From: Lysobacterales bacterium
GTDB lineage: Bacteria > Pseudomonadota > Gammaproteobacteria > Xanthomonadales > Wenzhouxiangellaceae
Assembly (NCBI GenBank): GCA_002722315.1
Contig: PBLG01000034.1
Location: 1 to 64,000 of the forward strand
Length of the DNA stretch: 64,000 nucleotides
Reading direction: 5' to 3'
A model generated the notes under the pieces. It was not told the origin of the DNA, made no database searches, and was given only the letters and a program-made list of their open reading frames with translations. Of the stretch, positions 14,875 to 23,264 are shown piece by piece. Position 1 is the stretch's first letter; every line of letters starts with the position of its first letter. A program made the position numbers and the translations under genes.

Positions 14875-15381
14875 TTGACAGACCCGAAATGGCGCGCCGT
14901 GTACTGCAAGCCCAGGCAGGAATCCCGGGCCCACATGCACCTGCTCAACCAGGACTACCGCAGCTTCCTGCCCCTGGTACGGACCCGCCGCCGCGTGCGC
15001 GGGCGCGACCGCACCTGCATCGAGCCGATGTTTCCGCGCTACCTGTTCATCCAGCTGGCCGACTACCGTGAAGACTGGGGCCCCATCCGCTCCACCCGCG
15101 GCGTGGTCGGCCTGGTCCGCCTGGGCGACGAAGTCCCCATCGTCCCCGACGACCTGATCGACGAACTCTCCATCCGCCACGACGACGGCGGCGCCATCGA
15201 CCTGACCGCCTACCAGGCCCTCAAGCCCAACGACAAGGTAGAAATCACCGCCGGCCCCTTCGCCGGCTACCAGGGCCTCTACCACGCCAGGACCGGCGAA
15301 CAACGCGCAGTCATCCTGCTGGAAATCCTGAATCGCCAGCAAAAAATCCAAATTCCCACACAGGACATTAAAAGAGCCTGA
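14875..15381 (+). CDS. rfaH: RfaH, NusG-family operon-specific transcription antiterminator
   Basis: 168 residues from a TTG start, 8 bases after an AAGGGG ribosome site. RfaH binds the ops sequence in the exposed non-template strand of a paused elongation complex, then stays on RNA polymerase to suppress termination and couple translation in long surface-glycan operons. The N-terminal NGN domain keeps RfaH-type features (WRAVYCKPRQ, EPMFPRYLFIQL, STRGVVGLVRLG, IVPDDLIDELS). The C-terminal KOW region reads KVEITAGPFAGYQGLYHA. RfaH and not NusG is supported by length and by two exact ops elements, one 170 bases downstream and one at 40.28 kb. A terminator follows immediately, so it is probably a single-gene unit. 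Confidence 0.92.
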   Translation: MTDPKWRAVYCKPRQESRAHMHLLNQDYRSFLPLVRTRRRVRGRDRTCIEPMFPRYLFIQLADYREDWGPIRSTRGVVGLVRLGDEVPIVPDDLIDELSIRHDDGGAIDLTAYQALKPNDKVEITAGPFAGYQGLYHARTGEQRAVILLEILNRQQKIQIPTQDIKRA

Positions 15382-15409
15382 AAAAGAATAGCTTTCAGGG
15401 TTTGTTTTT
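15377..15409 (+). terminator. Rho-independent terminator of rfaH
   Basis: Stem CCTGAAA / TTTCAGG with a 9-base loop, followed by GTTTGTTTTT. The left arm overlaps the rfaH stop codon. Confidence 0.8.
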
Positions 15410-15454
15410 GACTGCGTAAAGCGTAAAGCGTCAAACCGTAAACCGCAAAAGCCC

Positions 15455-15483
15455 TTGCCCCAGCGCCGTCCATCTCGTAGACT
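15455..15483 (+). promoter_or_regulatory. Predicted promoter of glycan operon 1
   Basis: TTGCCC (15455-15460) and TAGACT (15478-15483) with a 17-base spacer. Eight bases after the -10 box begins the GTTCA-N5-TGAAC dyad. The same promoter-to-dyad distance is found upstream of operon 2. Confidence 0.65.
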
Positions 15484-15491
15484 AGCGCAGC

Positions 15492-15506
15492 GTTCAATTG
15501 TTGAAC
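15492..15506 (+). promoter_or_regulatory. GTTCA-N5-TGAAC dyad at the transcript start of operon 1
   Basis: Fifteen-base dyad, extended here to a 7-bp perfect arm (CGTTCAA TTG TTGAACG), followed by CAT as at 40228. It is placed at about +1 of the predicted transcript. It could be a repressor operator (fixed 5-base half-site spacing in three sites of this window) or a 5-prime RNA hairpin. Confidence 0.6.
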
Positions 15507-15551
15507 GCATAAAAAATTGAACAAAATCAAGCCTGTGGGAGCTCCCCCATT

Positions 15552-15563
15552 GGCGGTAGCGTG
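15552..15563 (+). promoter_or_regulatory. ops element (RfaH recruitment site) of operon 1
   Basis: GGCGGTAGCGTG, identical to the enterobacterial ops sequence, 60 bases into the predicted leader. It lies in a 21-base block (15546-15566) identical to 40274-40294 upstream of ugd. The first gene starts 48 bases downstream. Confidence 0.9.
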
Positions 15564-15610
15564 TCCGCCCCCCTCGCGCGACGCGCCATTTGAAGAACAA
15601 AAACAAAAAA

Positions 15611-15937
15611 ATGAACGACTCGACTCGTTACCAGATCCTCTCCCTGCTCGAAAAGGATCCGAAAATCTCCCAACGCCAAATGGCCAGGGAGTTGGGTCTG
15701 AGCCTGGGCAAGACTAACTACTGCCTCAAGGCGGTGGTCGGAAAGGGTTGGGTCAAAGTCCAAAACTTCCGCAACAGCGCAAACAAGGCCGCCTACATCT
15801 ACCAGCTGACGCCCAGAGGCATCTCGGCCAAAGCCCGCATCCCCCGCCGATTCCTCGATCGAAAGCTCGAAGAATACGAGCGCCTGCAGGAAGAAATTCA
15901 GCAACTTCGTGCCGAAGTCGACGGCCCGACAACATAA
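15611..15937 (+). CDS. EPS-associated MarR-family winged-helix regulator
   Basis: 108 residues from the ATG at 15611 (an in-frame TTG at 15590 would add a Lys/Asn-rich heptapeptide). The N-terminal winged helix (YQILSLLEKDPKISQRQMAR, then GLSLGKTNYCLKAVVGKGWV) is followed by a wing and a C-terminal coiled-coil helix (LEEYERLQEEIQQLRAEV). It fits the small MarR-like regulators found first in exopolysaccharide operons. It is the first gene behind the promoter, dyad and ops of operon 1. The GTTCA-N5-TGAAC dyads at 15492 and 40214 are natural candidates for its binding sites; this is inference. Confidence 0.85.
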   Translation: MNDSTRYQILSLLEKDPKISQRQMARELGLSLGKTNYCLKAVVGKGWVKVQNFRNSANKAAYIYQLTPRGISAKARIPRRFLDRKLEEYERLQEEIQQLRAEVDGPTT

Positions 15938-15945
15938 ACAACGAA

Positions 15946-15997
15946 GCCGAAGGCGAGGCCTTTGACGTTGCTTGCTGAAAACTTGAATCTGAAAACT
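15946..15997. repeat. Repeat bracketing the first TA block, left copy
   Basis: GCCGAAGGCGAGGCC followed by TTTGAC and then a 25-base block (15973-15997) that recurs exactly at 17724-17748. The GCCGAAGGCGAGGCC part also matches 40037-40051, the tail of the broken four-helix-bundle gene. Confidence 0.75.
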
Positions 15998-16022
15998 GAA
16001 AACTATCTTTTCGCCCAAGTGC

Positions 16023-16047
16023 TACAATCAGTACTAAATCCGGTACT
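16023..16047 (+). promoter_or_regulatory. -10 box and dyad upstream of the first antitoxin gene
   Basis: TACAAT at 16023-16028 is followed by the inverted repeat AGTAC-N8-GTACT (16030-16047), 10 bases before the ATG. Such a dyad at the transcript start is typical of antitoxin autorepression. No clear -35 box is seen. Confidence 0.45.
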
Positions 16048-16057
16048 TGAACGAGAC

Positions 16058-16336
16058 ATGAACAACACCATTACCGCCCAGGAAATCAAGCGACGCGGCA
16101 TCTCCGCCGTCGACGAGGCCCTGCGAAAAGGCCCAGTGCACGTAATCCAGCGCAACCATCCGCGTTACGTGATTCTTAGCGAAGAGGAGTACGCCCGCCT
16201 GGCAGATCAGCGCCAGGCGCGGGCAGAACTCTGGGACCAGCTGATGACCGGACCGGCTTCCGGCGCCCGGAGCAAGAGCGAAATAGACGCACAACTCGAT
16301 GAAGAACGAGCGAGCTGGGATCGCACGGCCGACTGA
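16058..16336 (+). CDS. Type II antitoxin, Phd/YefM-like
   Basis: 92 residues from the ATG at 16058. The N-terminal half (TAQEIKRRGISAVDEALRKG, then PVHVIQRNHPRYVILSEEEYARL) has the Phd/YefM-type beta-alpha-beta layout that binds operator DNA. The acidic, flexible C-terminus should wrap the toxin. It is 2 bases upstream of the PIN-domain gene. A dyad overlaps its predicted transcript start. It probably neutralises the adjacent VapC-like RNase. Confidence 0.8.
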   Translation: MNNTITAQEIKRRGISAVDEALRKGPVHVIQRNHPRYVILSEEEYARLADQRQARAELWDQLMTGPASGARSKSEIDAQLDEERASWDRTAD

Positions 16337-16338
16337 GC

Positions 16339-16752
16339 GTGGTCTTCCTCGACGCGAGTACCGTGATCTATCTGCTCGAGGGCGAAGATGCGCTGCAACG
16401 GTCGACCCGCAGCATCCTGGGAAGTCTACGGACCGAAGTTGGGGCGGGCCAGTTGGCAGTATCCGCACTCAGTCTTCTGGAATGCCGCGTACAGCCCGTT
16501 CGCCATTCCGATCAGGCACGAGTAAAACTCTTCGATCGCTTCTTCAGTCACCCCGGCCTTTCGATAATCGAAATCGATCGGAACGTGATTGAAATCGCAA
16601 CCGGCTTGCGTGCCGAGCTTCGTTTGCGCACACCCGACGCAATCCAGGCCGCCAGCGCGCTTCGGGCCGCCCCGGATGTCGAATTCGTGACCGGTGACAG
16701 TGATTTCCGGAAAGTCCCGAACCTGCGCGTCCACCTGGTTCAAAACTCGTAG
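16339..16752 (+). CDS. PIN-domain toxin (VapC-like ribonuclease)
   Basis: 137 residues from a GTG start. The acidic PIN residues are visible: Asp5 (FLDAST), Glu48 (LLECR), Asp100 (RTPDAIQ) and Asp120/Asp122 (VTGDSDF). VapC toxins cleave tRNA or rRNA using one or two metal ions held by these residues. The pair sits inside the first glycan operon, between the MarR gene and the PAPS synthase gene. Confidence 0.85.
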   Translation: MVFLDASTVIYLLEGEDALQRSTRSILGSLRTEVGAGQLAVSALSLLECRVQPVRHSDQARVKLFDRFFSHPGLSIIEIDRNVIEIATGLRAELRLRTPDAIQAASALRAAPDVEFVTGDSDFRKVPNLRVHLVQNS

Positions 16753-17051
16753 CGTTTCAGCTTTCGTTCTTCCCGAACCCACAAACCGGCACCCGCTACT
16801 GAAGTTCTTGACCAAACGACAACAGTGCCAATCGGAAAAAGTGCACAAGGCCGCGTGGCGCCGCGCCATAGCGCAGGGCGAAGCAGCTTCGGGCAGCGAT
16901 ATTCCGTATACACCGGACACCGCCCGCCAAATCGTCCAGGATGCCAAACAAGCCCAAACAAGCCCTGACAAGCTCCGATCCAATCGACCCCGACGTTTTG
17001 CCTGGGCGCGGAAAAAAAGAAGCCAGACGATCACCCTTAGGTGGCGGATAG
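16753..17051 (+). other. Gap with a possible antitoxin-gene relic
   Basis: There is no intact gene. One frame (about 16830-16955) reads KVHKAAWRRAIAQGEAA and later DIPYTPDTARQIVQDAKQ, which looks like a small antitoxin-type sequence, but it has no proper start and runs into unrelated residues. It may be the remains of another TA gene. Confidence 0.25.
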
Positions 17052-17080
17052 TTGACAAATATTGGCAAATTTTGTCAAAA
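17052..17080 (+). promoter_or_regulatory. Predicted parDE promoter/operator
   Basis: TTGACA (17052) with a 17-base spacer to TCAAAA (17075). The -35 and -10 regions are joined by the inverted repeat TTGACAAA (17052-17059) / TTTGTCAA (17071-17078), as expected for ParD autorepression. Confidence 0.6.
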
Positions 17081-17120
17081 TGAGTTTCCAATCCGTCCCA
17101 AGCAACCTGGAGGTCGCCCC

Positions 17121-17366
17121 ATGGCCACAATGAATGTCTCATTACCGGATGCAATGAAGAATTGGGTTGAAGAGCGATCGCGCTCTGGGCGGTACAGCAA
17201 CGCCAGTGACTACGTGCGTGATCTGATCCGCCGCGACCAGGATCGCACCGAAAAAGTTGCCAGAATGCAGTCGCTGGTCGACGAAGCCGCTGCAAGCGGT
17301 GACGGTCAGCGGTCCATGAATGAGATTGAGCGAGAGGCACGAGCGAGGCTTACCGCAAGCGAGTGA
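17121..17366 (+). CDS. parD: ParD-like antitoxin (ribbon-helix-helix)
   Basis: 81 residues. The ATG at 17121 follows a strong GGAGG at 17110. The N-terminal MATMNVSLPDAMKNWVEERS and the following SNASDYVRDLIRRD form the ribbon-helix-helix fold of ParD. The C-terminal tail (residues about 45-81) is acidic and should bind the toxin groove. The stop codon overlaps the toxin start by 4 bases (GTGA). It probably represses its own promoter through the TTGACAAA/TTTGTCAA dyad. Confidence 0.88.
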   Translation: MATMNVSLPDAMKNWVEERSRSGRYSNASDYVRDLIRRDQDRTEKVARMQSLVDEAAASGDGQRSMNEIEREARARLTASE

Positions 17367-17650
17367 GCAAACACACGCTCAGCGCCATTGCCGAAGAGGA
17401 TTTGATCCAGATCTATGTCGAAGGCGCGACATCCTTCGGGCTCGAGCAGGCGCGTCGCTATCACCAGAAACTATTTCAGGTATTTCAATTTCTCGCGGAA
17501 AACCCAAAGGCCGCTCCCATACGGCCTCAGTTGAAAACAGAAATTAGGGTTCACCCCGTAGAGTCGCACATCATTCTCTACAAAGTCCGGAAGCAAGACA
17601 TCCTGGTCCTGCGCATTCGCCACGCCCACGAGGATTGGCTAAACCACTGA
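17363..17650 (+). CDS. parE: ParE-like toxin (RelE/ParE superfamily)
   Basis: 95 residues from the GTG at 17363. The order of segments is that of ParE: AIAEEDLIQIYVEG, a helical region with FGLEQARRYHQKLFQVFQFL, NPKAAPIRPQLKTEIRVHPV and the terminal strand DILVLRIRHAHEDW. ParE toxins inhibit DNA gyrase. A RelE-like RNase activity is less likely given the ParD partner. Confidence 0.87.
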   Translation: MSKHTLSAIAEEDLIQIYVEGATSFGLEQARRYHQKLFQVFQFLAENPKAAPIRPQLKTEIRVHPVESHIILYKVRKQDILVLRIRHAHEDWLNH

Positions 17651-17683
17651 TCACCGGCCCCGAAATCGGAACTTGACTTCAAA

Positions 17684-17748
17684 GCCGAAGGCGAGACCCT
17701 TGATCTTGATTGCGGCCTTTGACTGCTGAAAACTTGAATCTGAAAACT
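17684..17748. repeat. Repeat bracketing the first TA block, right copy
   Basis: GCCGAAGGCGAGACC, then after 25 bases the 25-base block (17724-17748) identical to 15973-15997. Together with the left copy it brackets about 1.7 kb holding both TA pairs. Confidence 0.75.
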
Positions 17749-17757
17749 AAAAAAACC

Positions 17758-19389
17758 GTGCCCGAACTCAGCCTTACACCGAGACACCTCTGCGACCTGG
17801 AGCTAATAACGAACGGCGCCTTCGCGCCTTTGCCCGGCTTCCTGAACGAGCGCGACTACAACTCCGTAGTCAAAAACATGCGCCTGGCGTCCGGCGAGTT
17901 ATGGCCCATCCCCGTAACCCTGGACATCTCCCGAGCCCAGGCCGAGAACCTGACCCCCGGCCAAACCCTCGATCTCCGCGATCCGGAGGGGGTTTTATTA
18001 GCGACGATGTTCGTCGAAGACATCTACGAACCCGACCGCGAACTCGAAGCCGAGGCCGTGTTCGGCACGCTGGACCGCAACCACCCGGGCGTGGCGCACC
18101 TGCTGGAGCGCACGCAGCCGGTCTACGTCGGCGGCAGGGCCGAGCAGGTCGAAGCGCCGATCCACTACGACTTCCCGCACCTGCGCTACACCCCGGCGCA
18201 GCTGAAAGAACTGTTCGCCAAGCGCGGCTGGGAAAAGGTCGTCGCGTTCCAGACGCGCAACCCGATGCACCGGGTGCACCAGGAGCTGACCTTCCGCGCA
18301 GCCAGAGAGATCGAGGCCAACCTGCTGATCCATCCGGTGGTGGGCCTGACCCAGCCCAACGACGTCAACCATTACACGCGGGTGCGCTGCTACGAGCACA
18401 TCATCAAGCGCTACCCGGAGCAGACCACCGAACTGGCGCTGCTGAACCTGGCCATGCGCATGGCCGGCCCGCGCGAGGCGCTGTGGCATGCATTGATCAG
18501 AAAGAACCACGGCTGCACGCACATCATCATCGGCCGCGACCACGCAGGCCCCCGCAACCCCGCCACCGGCACGGGGTACTACGGCCCCTACGAGGCCCAG
18601 GAACTCATCAGCACCCACGCCGACGAAACCGGCATCCAGATGGTGCCGTTCCACGAGATGAAATACTCCGAGGGACGCGCCCAGTACGTCACGGTCGACG
18701 AGCTCAAGCCCGACGAACCGGTACGCGAAATTTCCGGCACCGAAGTCCGCCGCCGCCTGGCAGAAGGCCTGGAAATCCCGGACTGGTTTTCGTATCCCGA
18801 AGTCGTCGCCGAACTCAGAAAGACGCATCCGCCGCGAGCAAAGCAGGGCATCACCATCTTCTTCACCGGCCTGTCCGGCTCGGGCAAATCCACGCTGGCC
18901 AATGCCTTGCAGGTCAAGCTGATGGAACTCGGCGGCAGGCAGATCACGCTGCTCGATGGCGACATCGTCAGAAAGAACCTGTCCAGCGAACTCGGTTTCT
19001 CCAAGGAACACCGCAACCTGAATATTCTGCGCATCGGTTTTGTCGCTAGCGAAATTACAAAGAACGGCGGCATCGCCATCTGCGCCCCCATCGCGCCCTA
19101 CACCGCAACAAGACGTGAAGTGCGAGACCTGATCGAACCCCACGGCGGCTTCATCGAGATCTTCGTATCAACGCCGCTGGAGGTCTGCGAACAAAGAGAC
19201 CGAAAAGGCCTCTACAAAAAGGCCAGGGCAGGAGAGATAAAAGAATTCACCGGCATCTCCGACCCCTACGAAGAACCGGAGCACCCCGACCTGGTCCTCG
19301 ACACCAGCGAAATCCAGCCTGACAAGGCCGTCCAGCAGATTTTGCTCAAGCTCGAGAATCTGGGGTATTTGACAGGCGAGAGCGGCTGA
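17758..19389 (+). CDS. Bifunctional sulfate adenylyltransferase / adenylylsulfate kinase (PAPS synthase)
   Basis: 543 residues from the GTG at 17758; an upstream TTG (17710) would add residues encoded by the flanking repeat. The N-terminal ATP sulfurylase has QTRNPMHRVHQE (about 165-176) and GRDHAGPRNP. The C-terminal APS kinase has P-loop GLSGSGKST (371-379), the LLDGDIVRKNLS loop and a DPYEEPEHPDL tail. The two steps turn sulfate and ATP into PAPS, the donor for sulfotransferases. Its place in a glycan operon with a sulfotransferase at 34.7 kb suggests a dedicated PAPS supply and not sulfate assimilation. It lies directly behind the TA block. Confidence 0.92.
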   Translation: MPELSLTPRHLCDLELITNGAFAPLPGFLNERDYNSVVKNMRLASGELWPIPVTLDISRAQAENLTPGQTLDLRDPEGVLLATMFVEDIYEPDRELEAEAVFGTLDRNHPGVAHLLERTQPVYVGGRAEQVEAPIHYDFPHLRYTPAQLKELFAKRGWEKVVAFQTRNPMHRVHQELTFRAAREIEANLLIHPVVGLTQPNDVNHYTRVRCYEHIIKRYPEQTTELALLNLAMRMAGPREALWHALIRKNHGCTHIIIGRDHAGPRNPATGTGYYGPYEAQELISTHADETGIQMVPFHEMKYSEGRAQYVTVDELKPDEPVREISGTEVRRRLAEGLEIPDWFSYPEVVAELRKTHPPRAKQGITIFFTGLSGSGKSTLANALQVKLMELGGRQITLLDGDIVRKNLSSELGFSKEHRNLNILRIGFVASEITKNGGIAICAPIAPYTATRREVRDLIEPHGGFIEIFVSTPLEVCEQRDRKGLYKKARAGEIKEFTGISDPYEEPEHPDLVLDTSEIQPDKAVQQILLKLENLGYLTGESG

Positions 19390-19410
19390 GTCAGGCGATC
19401 GATTTGGGAA

Positions 19411-20760
19411 ATGAAAAACATGCTTGATGATTTGAAAAGCGATCTCGATTCGAAAGCCGCGTCCATAGCAATCATCGGTCTCGGATACGTCGGCCTTCCG
19501 CTGGCTGTCGAGTTCGCAAAAAAATACCGCGTCATCGGCTTCGATATCAGCGATAAGCGGGTCCGGCAGCTCCAGGCTGGTGCTGACAGCACCCGCGAAA
19601 TCAGCGCAGAAGAGTTGCAGGCTGCAAAGAACCTGACGCTGACCTCCGATCCCGAGGAAATTGCCGACGCCAACATCTATATCGTCACCGTCCCGACGCC
19701 CATAGACGAACACAAACGCCCGGATCTCAGGCCCTTGATATCGGCCAGCGAAACCGTAGGCAAGCTACTGAAGCGCGGCAACATCGTCATCTACGAAAGC
19801 ACCGTCTACCCCGGCTGCACCGAAGAAGACTGCGTCCCAATCCTGGAGGAAGAATCCGGATTGAAGTGTTCTTTTGATTATCCGGAAACCGCAAACCCGA
19901 AACCCGAAACCGCCGGCGAATTCGCCGTAGGCTATTCGCCGGAAAGAATAAACCCCGGCGACAAGGAACACCGTCTCCCAAGCATCAAGAAAGTCACCAG
20001 CGGCTCGACACCTGATGCCGCGGAGTTCATAGACGCCCTCTACCGGGGAATCATCACCGCCGGCACTCATAAGGCCCCAAGCATCAAGGTCGCCGAAGCG
20101 GCAAAAGTTATCGAAAACACCCAGCGCGACGTCAACATCGGCCTGATCAACGAACTGGCCATGCTGTTCGGCAGGCTGGGGCTGGACACCAGCGCGGTAC
20201 TCGAAGCCGCCGGTACGAAGTGGAACTTCCTGCCGTTCCGCCCCGGCCTGGTCGGCGGCCACTGCATCGGCGTGGACCCGTACTACCTTACACACAAGGC
20301 GCAGCACATCGGCTTCCACCCCCAGATGATCCTGGCCGGCCGGCGCACCAACGACGGCATGGGCGCCTACGTCGCCGGAGAACTGATCAGGCTGATGGCG
20401 AAAAAAGGCGTCTACCGCCCCGGCGCAAGAGTGCTGGTGCTTGGCCTGACCTTCAAGGAAAACTGTCCCGATCTCAGAAACACAAGAGTCGTAGACGTTA
20501 TCGCCGCCCTGAAGGACTACAACCTCCTAGTCGACGTCCACGACCCCTGGGCCGACGCCGACGAGGCAAAAGCCGAATACGGCCTGGAAATGACCGTCGA
20601 GCCCGAACACGCTTCTTACGACGCCGTAACCCTGGCTGTGGCCCACAACGAATTCCGAGACTTGGGAAACCCCGGAATCCGTCATTGGACCATCGAAAAC
20701 GGCGTCGTCTACGATCTGAAGCACATCCTCCCGGATTCGATCACCGACGGCCGGTTGTAG
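19411..20760 (+). CDS. tviB: TviB-like UDP-N-acetylhexosamine 6-dehydrogenase
   Basis: 449 residues of the UDP-glucose/GDP-mannose dehydrogenase family, TviB/WbpO branch. It should oxidise UDP-GlcNAc (or UDP-GalNAc) to the uronic acid using two NAD+. It has the Rossmann motif [10 protein letters not shown], catalytic Cys285 in [11 protein letters not shown] and the C-terminal [14 protein letters not shown]. An ATG at 19420 is an alternative start with better ribosome-site spacing. Residues about 156-170 ([14 protein letters not shown]) look like an insertion encoded by a tandem GAAACCCGAAACC-type repeat, just before the conserved [10 protein letters not shown]. The next gene is the TviC partner. 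Confidence 0.9.
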   Translation: MKNMLDDLKSDLDSKAASIAIIGLGYVGLPLAVEFAKKYRVIGFDISDKRVRQLQAGADSTREISAEELQAAKNLTLTSDPEEIADANIYIVTVPTPIDEHKRPDLRPLISASETVGKLLKRGNIVIYESTVYPGCTEEDCVPILEEESGLKCSFDYPETANPKPETAGEFAVGYSPERINPGDKEHRLPSIKKVTSGSTPDAAEFIDALYRGIITAGTHKAPSIKVAEAAKVIENTQRDVNIGLINELAMLFGRLGLDTSAVLEAAGTKWNFLPFRPGLVGGHCIGVDPYYLTHKAQHIGFHPQMILAGRRTNDGMGAYVAGELIRLMAKKGVYRPGARVLVLGLTFKENCPDLRNTRVVDVIAALKDYNLLVDVHDPWADADEAKAEYGLEMTVEPEHASYDAVTLAVAHNEFRDLGNPGIRHWTIENGVVYDLKHILPDSITDGRL

Positions 20761-20789
20761 CCTTTTCCGATTACCGACCACCGACTAAC

Positions 20790-21848
20790 GTGACTTCCCA
20801 AGCCAGCCAACCAGCAATCTCTCAAAGATATGAAGAGGTGAAGGCCCAGCTACGCAGCGAGCCAAAGACGTGGCTAATCACCGGCTGCGCCGGCTTCATC
20901 GGGTCGAACCTGCTGGAAGCCCTGCTGAAGCTGGATCAAACGGTTGTAGGCCTGGATAATTTTTCCACCGGCTACCAACACAACCTGGACGAAGTAGCAG
21001 GGCTAGTCACGCCGGAGCAGTGGGCTCGATTCAATTTCATCGAGGGCGATATTCGCGATTTGGAAACATGCCAAAAGGCATGTGACGGCACCGATTATGT
21101 TCTCCACCAGGCGGCCCTCGGGTCGGTACCACGTTCGCTCGCAGACCCGATAGCTTCGAATCAGAGCAATATCGACGGATTCCTGAATATGCTGGTCGCG
21201 GCCCGCGATGCCAATGTGGCTAGCTTCACTTACGCGGCAAGCAGTTCCACTTACGGCGATCACCCGGCACTGCCAAAGGTCGAGGACCGAATCGGCATGC
21301 CTCTGAGCCCCTATGCAGTTACAAAGTACGTCAACGAACTTTACGCACACGTGTTCGCTCTGAACTATGGCTTTCGCGCGATCGGGCTGCGCTACTTTAA
21401 CTGCTTCGGCCCGCGCCAGAACCGCAACGGCCCGTACGCTGCTGTAATTCCCAACTGGATTGCAGCGATGATCCAGGACGAGCGGGTCTATATCAACGGT
21501 GACGGCGAGACGAGCCGTGACTTTACGTTTATCAAGAATGCAGTTCAGGGCAATCTGCTGGCCGCCACCGCTGATGATGCTGCCAAGGCTGACGTCTACA
21601 ACATGGCAGTCGGCGACCGCACGACTTTGAACGACCTGTTTGTCTGCATCCGTGACGCGTTGAGCGAATGCGGCACCACTTACGATTTCGAGCCGGTGCA
21701 TCGTGAATTTCGCACCGGCGACGTGCGCCACTCGCTGGCCAACGTCTCCAAAGCCGCCGGTGCCTTGGGGTATGAGCCCACACACACCCTGCGACAGGGG
21801 TTGAAGGAGGCTACGCCTTGGTTCGTGAACGCGCTGGGTGGGTCGTGA
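20790..21848 (+). CDS. tviC: TviC/WbpP-like UDP-N-acetylglucosamine(uronate) C4-epimerase
   Basis: 352 residues from the GTG at 20790; the frame stays open upstream but the family N-terminus (RYEEVKAQL, then [14 protein letters not shown]) fits this start. An extended SDR epimerase with TGCAGFIG, a serine-rich AASSSTYG strand and the YxxxK pair in [11 protein letters not shown]. With TviB it should interconvert GlcNAcA and GalNAcA (or the parent sugars) as UDP forms, as in Vi-antigen and B-band O-antigen synthesis. It is 29 bases downstream of tviB. Confidence 0.88.
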   Translation: MTSQASQPAISQRYEEVKAQLRSEPKTWLITGCAGFIGSNLLEALLKLDQTVVGLDNFSTGYQHNLDEVAGLVTPEQWARFNFIEGDIRDLETCQKACDGTDYVLHQAALGSVPRSLADPIASNQSNIDGFLNMLVAARDANVASFTYAASSSTYGDHPALPKVEDRIGMPLSPYAVTKYVNELYAHVFALNYGFRAIGLRYFNCFGPRQNRNGPYAAVIPNWIAAMIQDERVYINGDGETSRDFTFIKNAVQGNLLAATADDAAKADVYNMAVGDRTTLNDLFVCIRDALSECGTTYDFEPVHREFRTGDVRHSLANVSKAAGALGYEPTHTLRQGLKEATPWFVNALGGS

Positions 21849-21860
21849 GGCGAGACTGAA

Positions 21861-23264
21861 ATGACCGAGACCTCGCCGCTGATTACGCTCTATGTGCCAT
21901 CGCGCGACTATGGCCGCTTTCTTGGCCAGTGCCTGCGCAGCATCGCAGCGCAGACTATGCAGGACTGGGAGCTGATTATCTTCGACGACGGCGCCGAAGA
22001 CGACACGCTGGAAGTGGCCTGCGACTTCCAGCGCGGACGCGAGGATCTCGTGCGCATCGTCGAGCACCGATCGGGGCAGGGACTGAGGGCTTGCGCGAAT
22101 AAGGCGCTGGAATTGGCACGCGGCACCTACATCATGCGCGTCGACGCCGACGATTACCTCGATGAGAACGCGTTGCTGGTCCTGTCCAGCTATCTCGAGG
22201 CGCATCCTGAGGTCGGCCTCGTCTATCCGAATTGGATCTATGTATCCGAGCGGGGCGACGTACTCGGGCTGGAGACGCGTAAGAAGGTCGCTACCGAGGC
22301 CAAGGTGCTGGATCTGCCCGCGCATGGCGCATGCACGATGATACGCAAGCGGGTGCTGAAGGCAATCGGCGGTTACGACACGCGCTTCGAGTCGCAGGAT
22401 GGCCACGAGCTGTGGATGAAGACGCTGCACCGCTTCGGCGTGGGCAACGTGCAGACGCCGCTGTTCTTCTACCGCAAGCACGACGCGTCGATGTCGTCCG
22501 ATGCCGACCGGATGTTGGCTGGTCGGCGCGAAATAAAGAGTCGTATCGCTGGGGGCATGACCGGCCCCGTGGCACCGCGCATAGCCGCGATCCTCCCCGT
22601 CAAGAACACCTATTCTCATCTGCCCAACATAGCGCTGGAGCCGCTGGCCGGCCGGCCATTGATCGATTACGCGTTGGAGACCATCCGTGCTCTTGATGCC
22701 TTTGACGTCTGTCTGGTTTCGGCTGACGATGACGCGGTCGTGGCGCACTGCGAGCGCGCCGGCGGTGTGCTCACTCACCTGCGCGACCGACACCTGTCCG
22801 ACCCCGACGTCCATCTGCCCGAGGTTATCGAGGAAGCTGTCGAGACACTGGAGCGACAGCACGATATTCATCCCGATATTGTCGTAATGCTCAACGTGCA
22901 CTGCCCGCTCACTCGGTCGGAGCATATCCGCGAGGCGCTGGACACACTGATGGTCTACAACGTTGACCAGGTGCTGAGCACCTACGAGGATGAGGAACTG
23001 CATTTCCGGCACGGCCGGTCCGGCCTCGAGGCGTTGAATATCGGTGCGTTGCGCGGCCTCCGACTGGAGCGGGAGGCGCTGTTCGCATGGAACGGCGCGG
23101 TGCAGGTCATGTGGCGCGACGTGCTGCGCAGCGAATCGCTGTTTGCCGGGCGCATCGGCCACATCGTGATGTCCCGCAGCGAAAGCGTGCAGGCCAAGCA
23201 TCCACCAGAACGGGAGCGGATCGCGCGACAGCTTGAACAGGCCCGAGGGAACACCGTCGAATGA
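21861..23264 (+). CDS. Fusion: GT2 glycosyltransferase + nucleotidyltransferase-like domain
   Basis: 467 residues. Residues 1 to about 225 are a GT-A family 2 domain (ITLYVPSRDYGRFL, LIIFDDGAED, the DxD-like RVDADDYLD near 93-101, and GGYDTRFESQDGHELWMK). Residues about 238-460 resemble acylneuraminate cytidylyltransferases (AAILPVKNTYSHLPNIALEP, LAGRPLIDYALETI, VVMLNVHCPLTRSEHI). The CMP-sialate synthetase signature PARGGSKGIPxKN is replaced by PVKNTYSHLPNIA, so catalysis is uncertain. It directly precedes the NeuB-like gene (4-base overlap). The fusion could join activation and transfer of one acidic sugar. The second half could instead be an inactive regulator of the separate cytidylyltransferase at 27.98 kb. 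Confidence 0.75.
   Translation: MTETSPLITLYVPSRDYGRFLGQCLRSIAAQTMQDWELIIFDDGAEDDTLEVACDFQRGREDLVRIVEHRSGQGLRACANKALELARGTYIMRVDADDYLDENALLVLSSYLEAHPEVGLVYPNWIYVSERGDVLGLETRKKVATEAKVLDLPAHGACTMIRKRVLKAIGGYDTRFESQDGHELWMKTLHRFGVGNVQTPLFFYRKHDASMSSDADRMLAGRREIKSRIAGGMTGPVAPRIAAILPVKNTYSHLPNIALEPLAGRPLIDYALETIRALDAFDVCLVSADDDAVVAHCERAGGVLTHLRDRHLSDPDVHLPEVIEEAVETLERQHDIHPDIVVMLNVHCPLTRSEHIREALDTLMVYNVDQVLSTYEDEELHFRHGRSGLEALNIGALRGLRLEREALFAWNGAVQVMWRDVLRSESLFAGRIGHIVMSRSESVQAKHPPERERIARQLEQARGNTVE

Noticed and set aside
16694-17083. Open frame of 129 codons overlapping the VapC end and the parD promoter
   Set aside because: It overlaps a real gene at its start and a promoter at its end; only a short internal stretch resembles an antitoxin and is noted as a possible relic.
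20220-20789. Upstream extension of tviC through tviB
   Set aside because: The frame is open but overlaps tviB; family similarity begins only after the GTG at 20790.
21003-23201. Open frame of 732 codons on the minus strand opposite tviC and the GT2 fusion
   Set aside because: It lies antisense to two well-supported genes, has no family features, and such frames are expected in high-GC DNA with this codon use.
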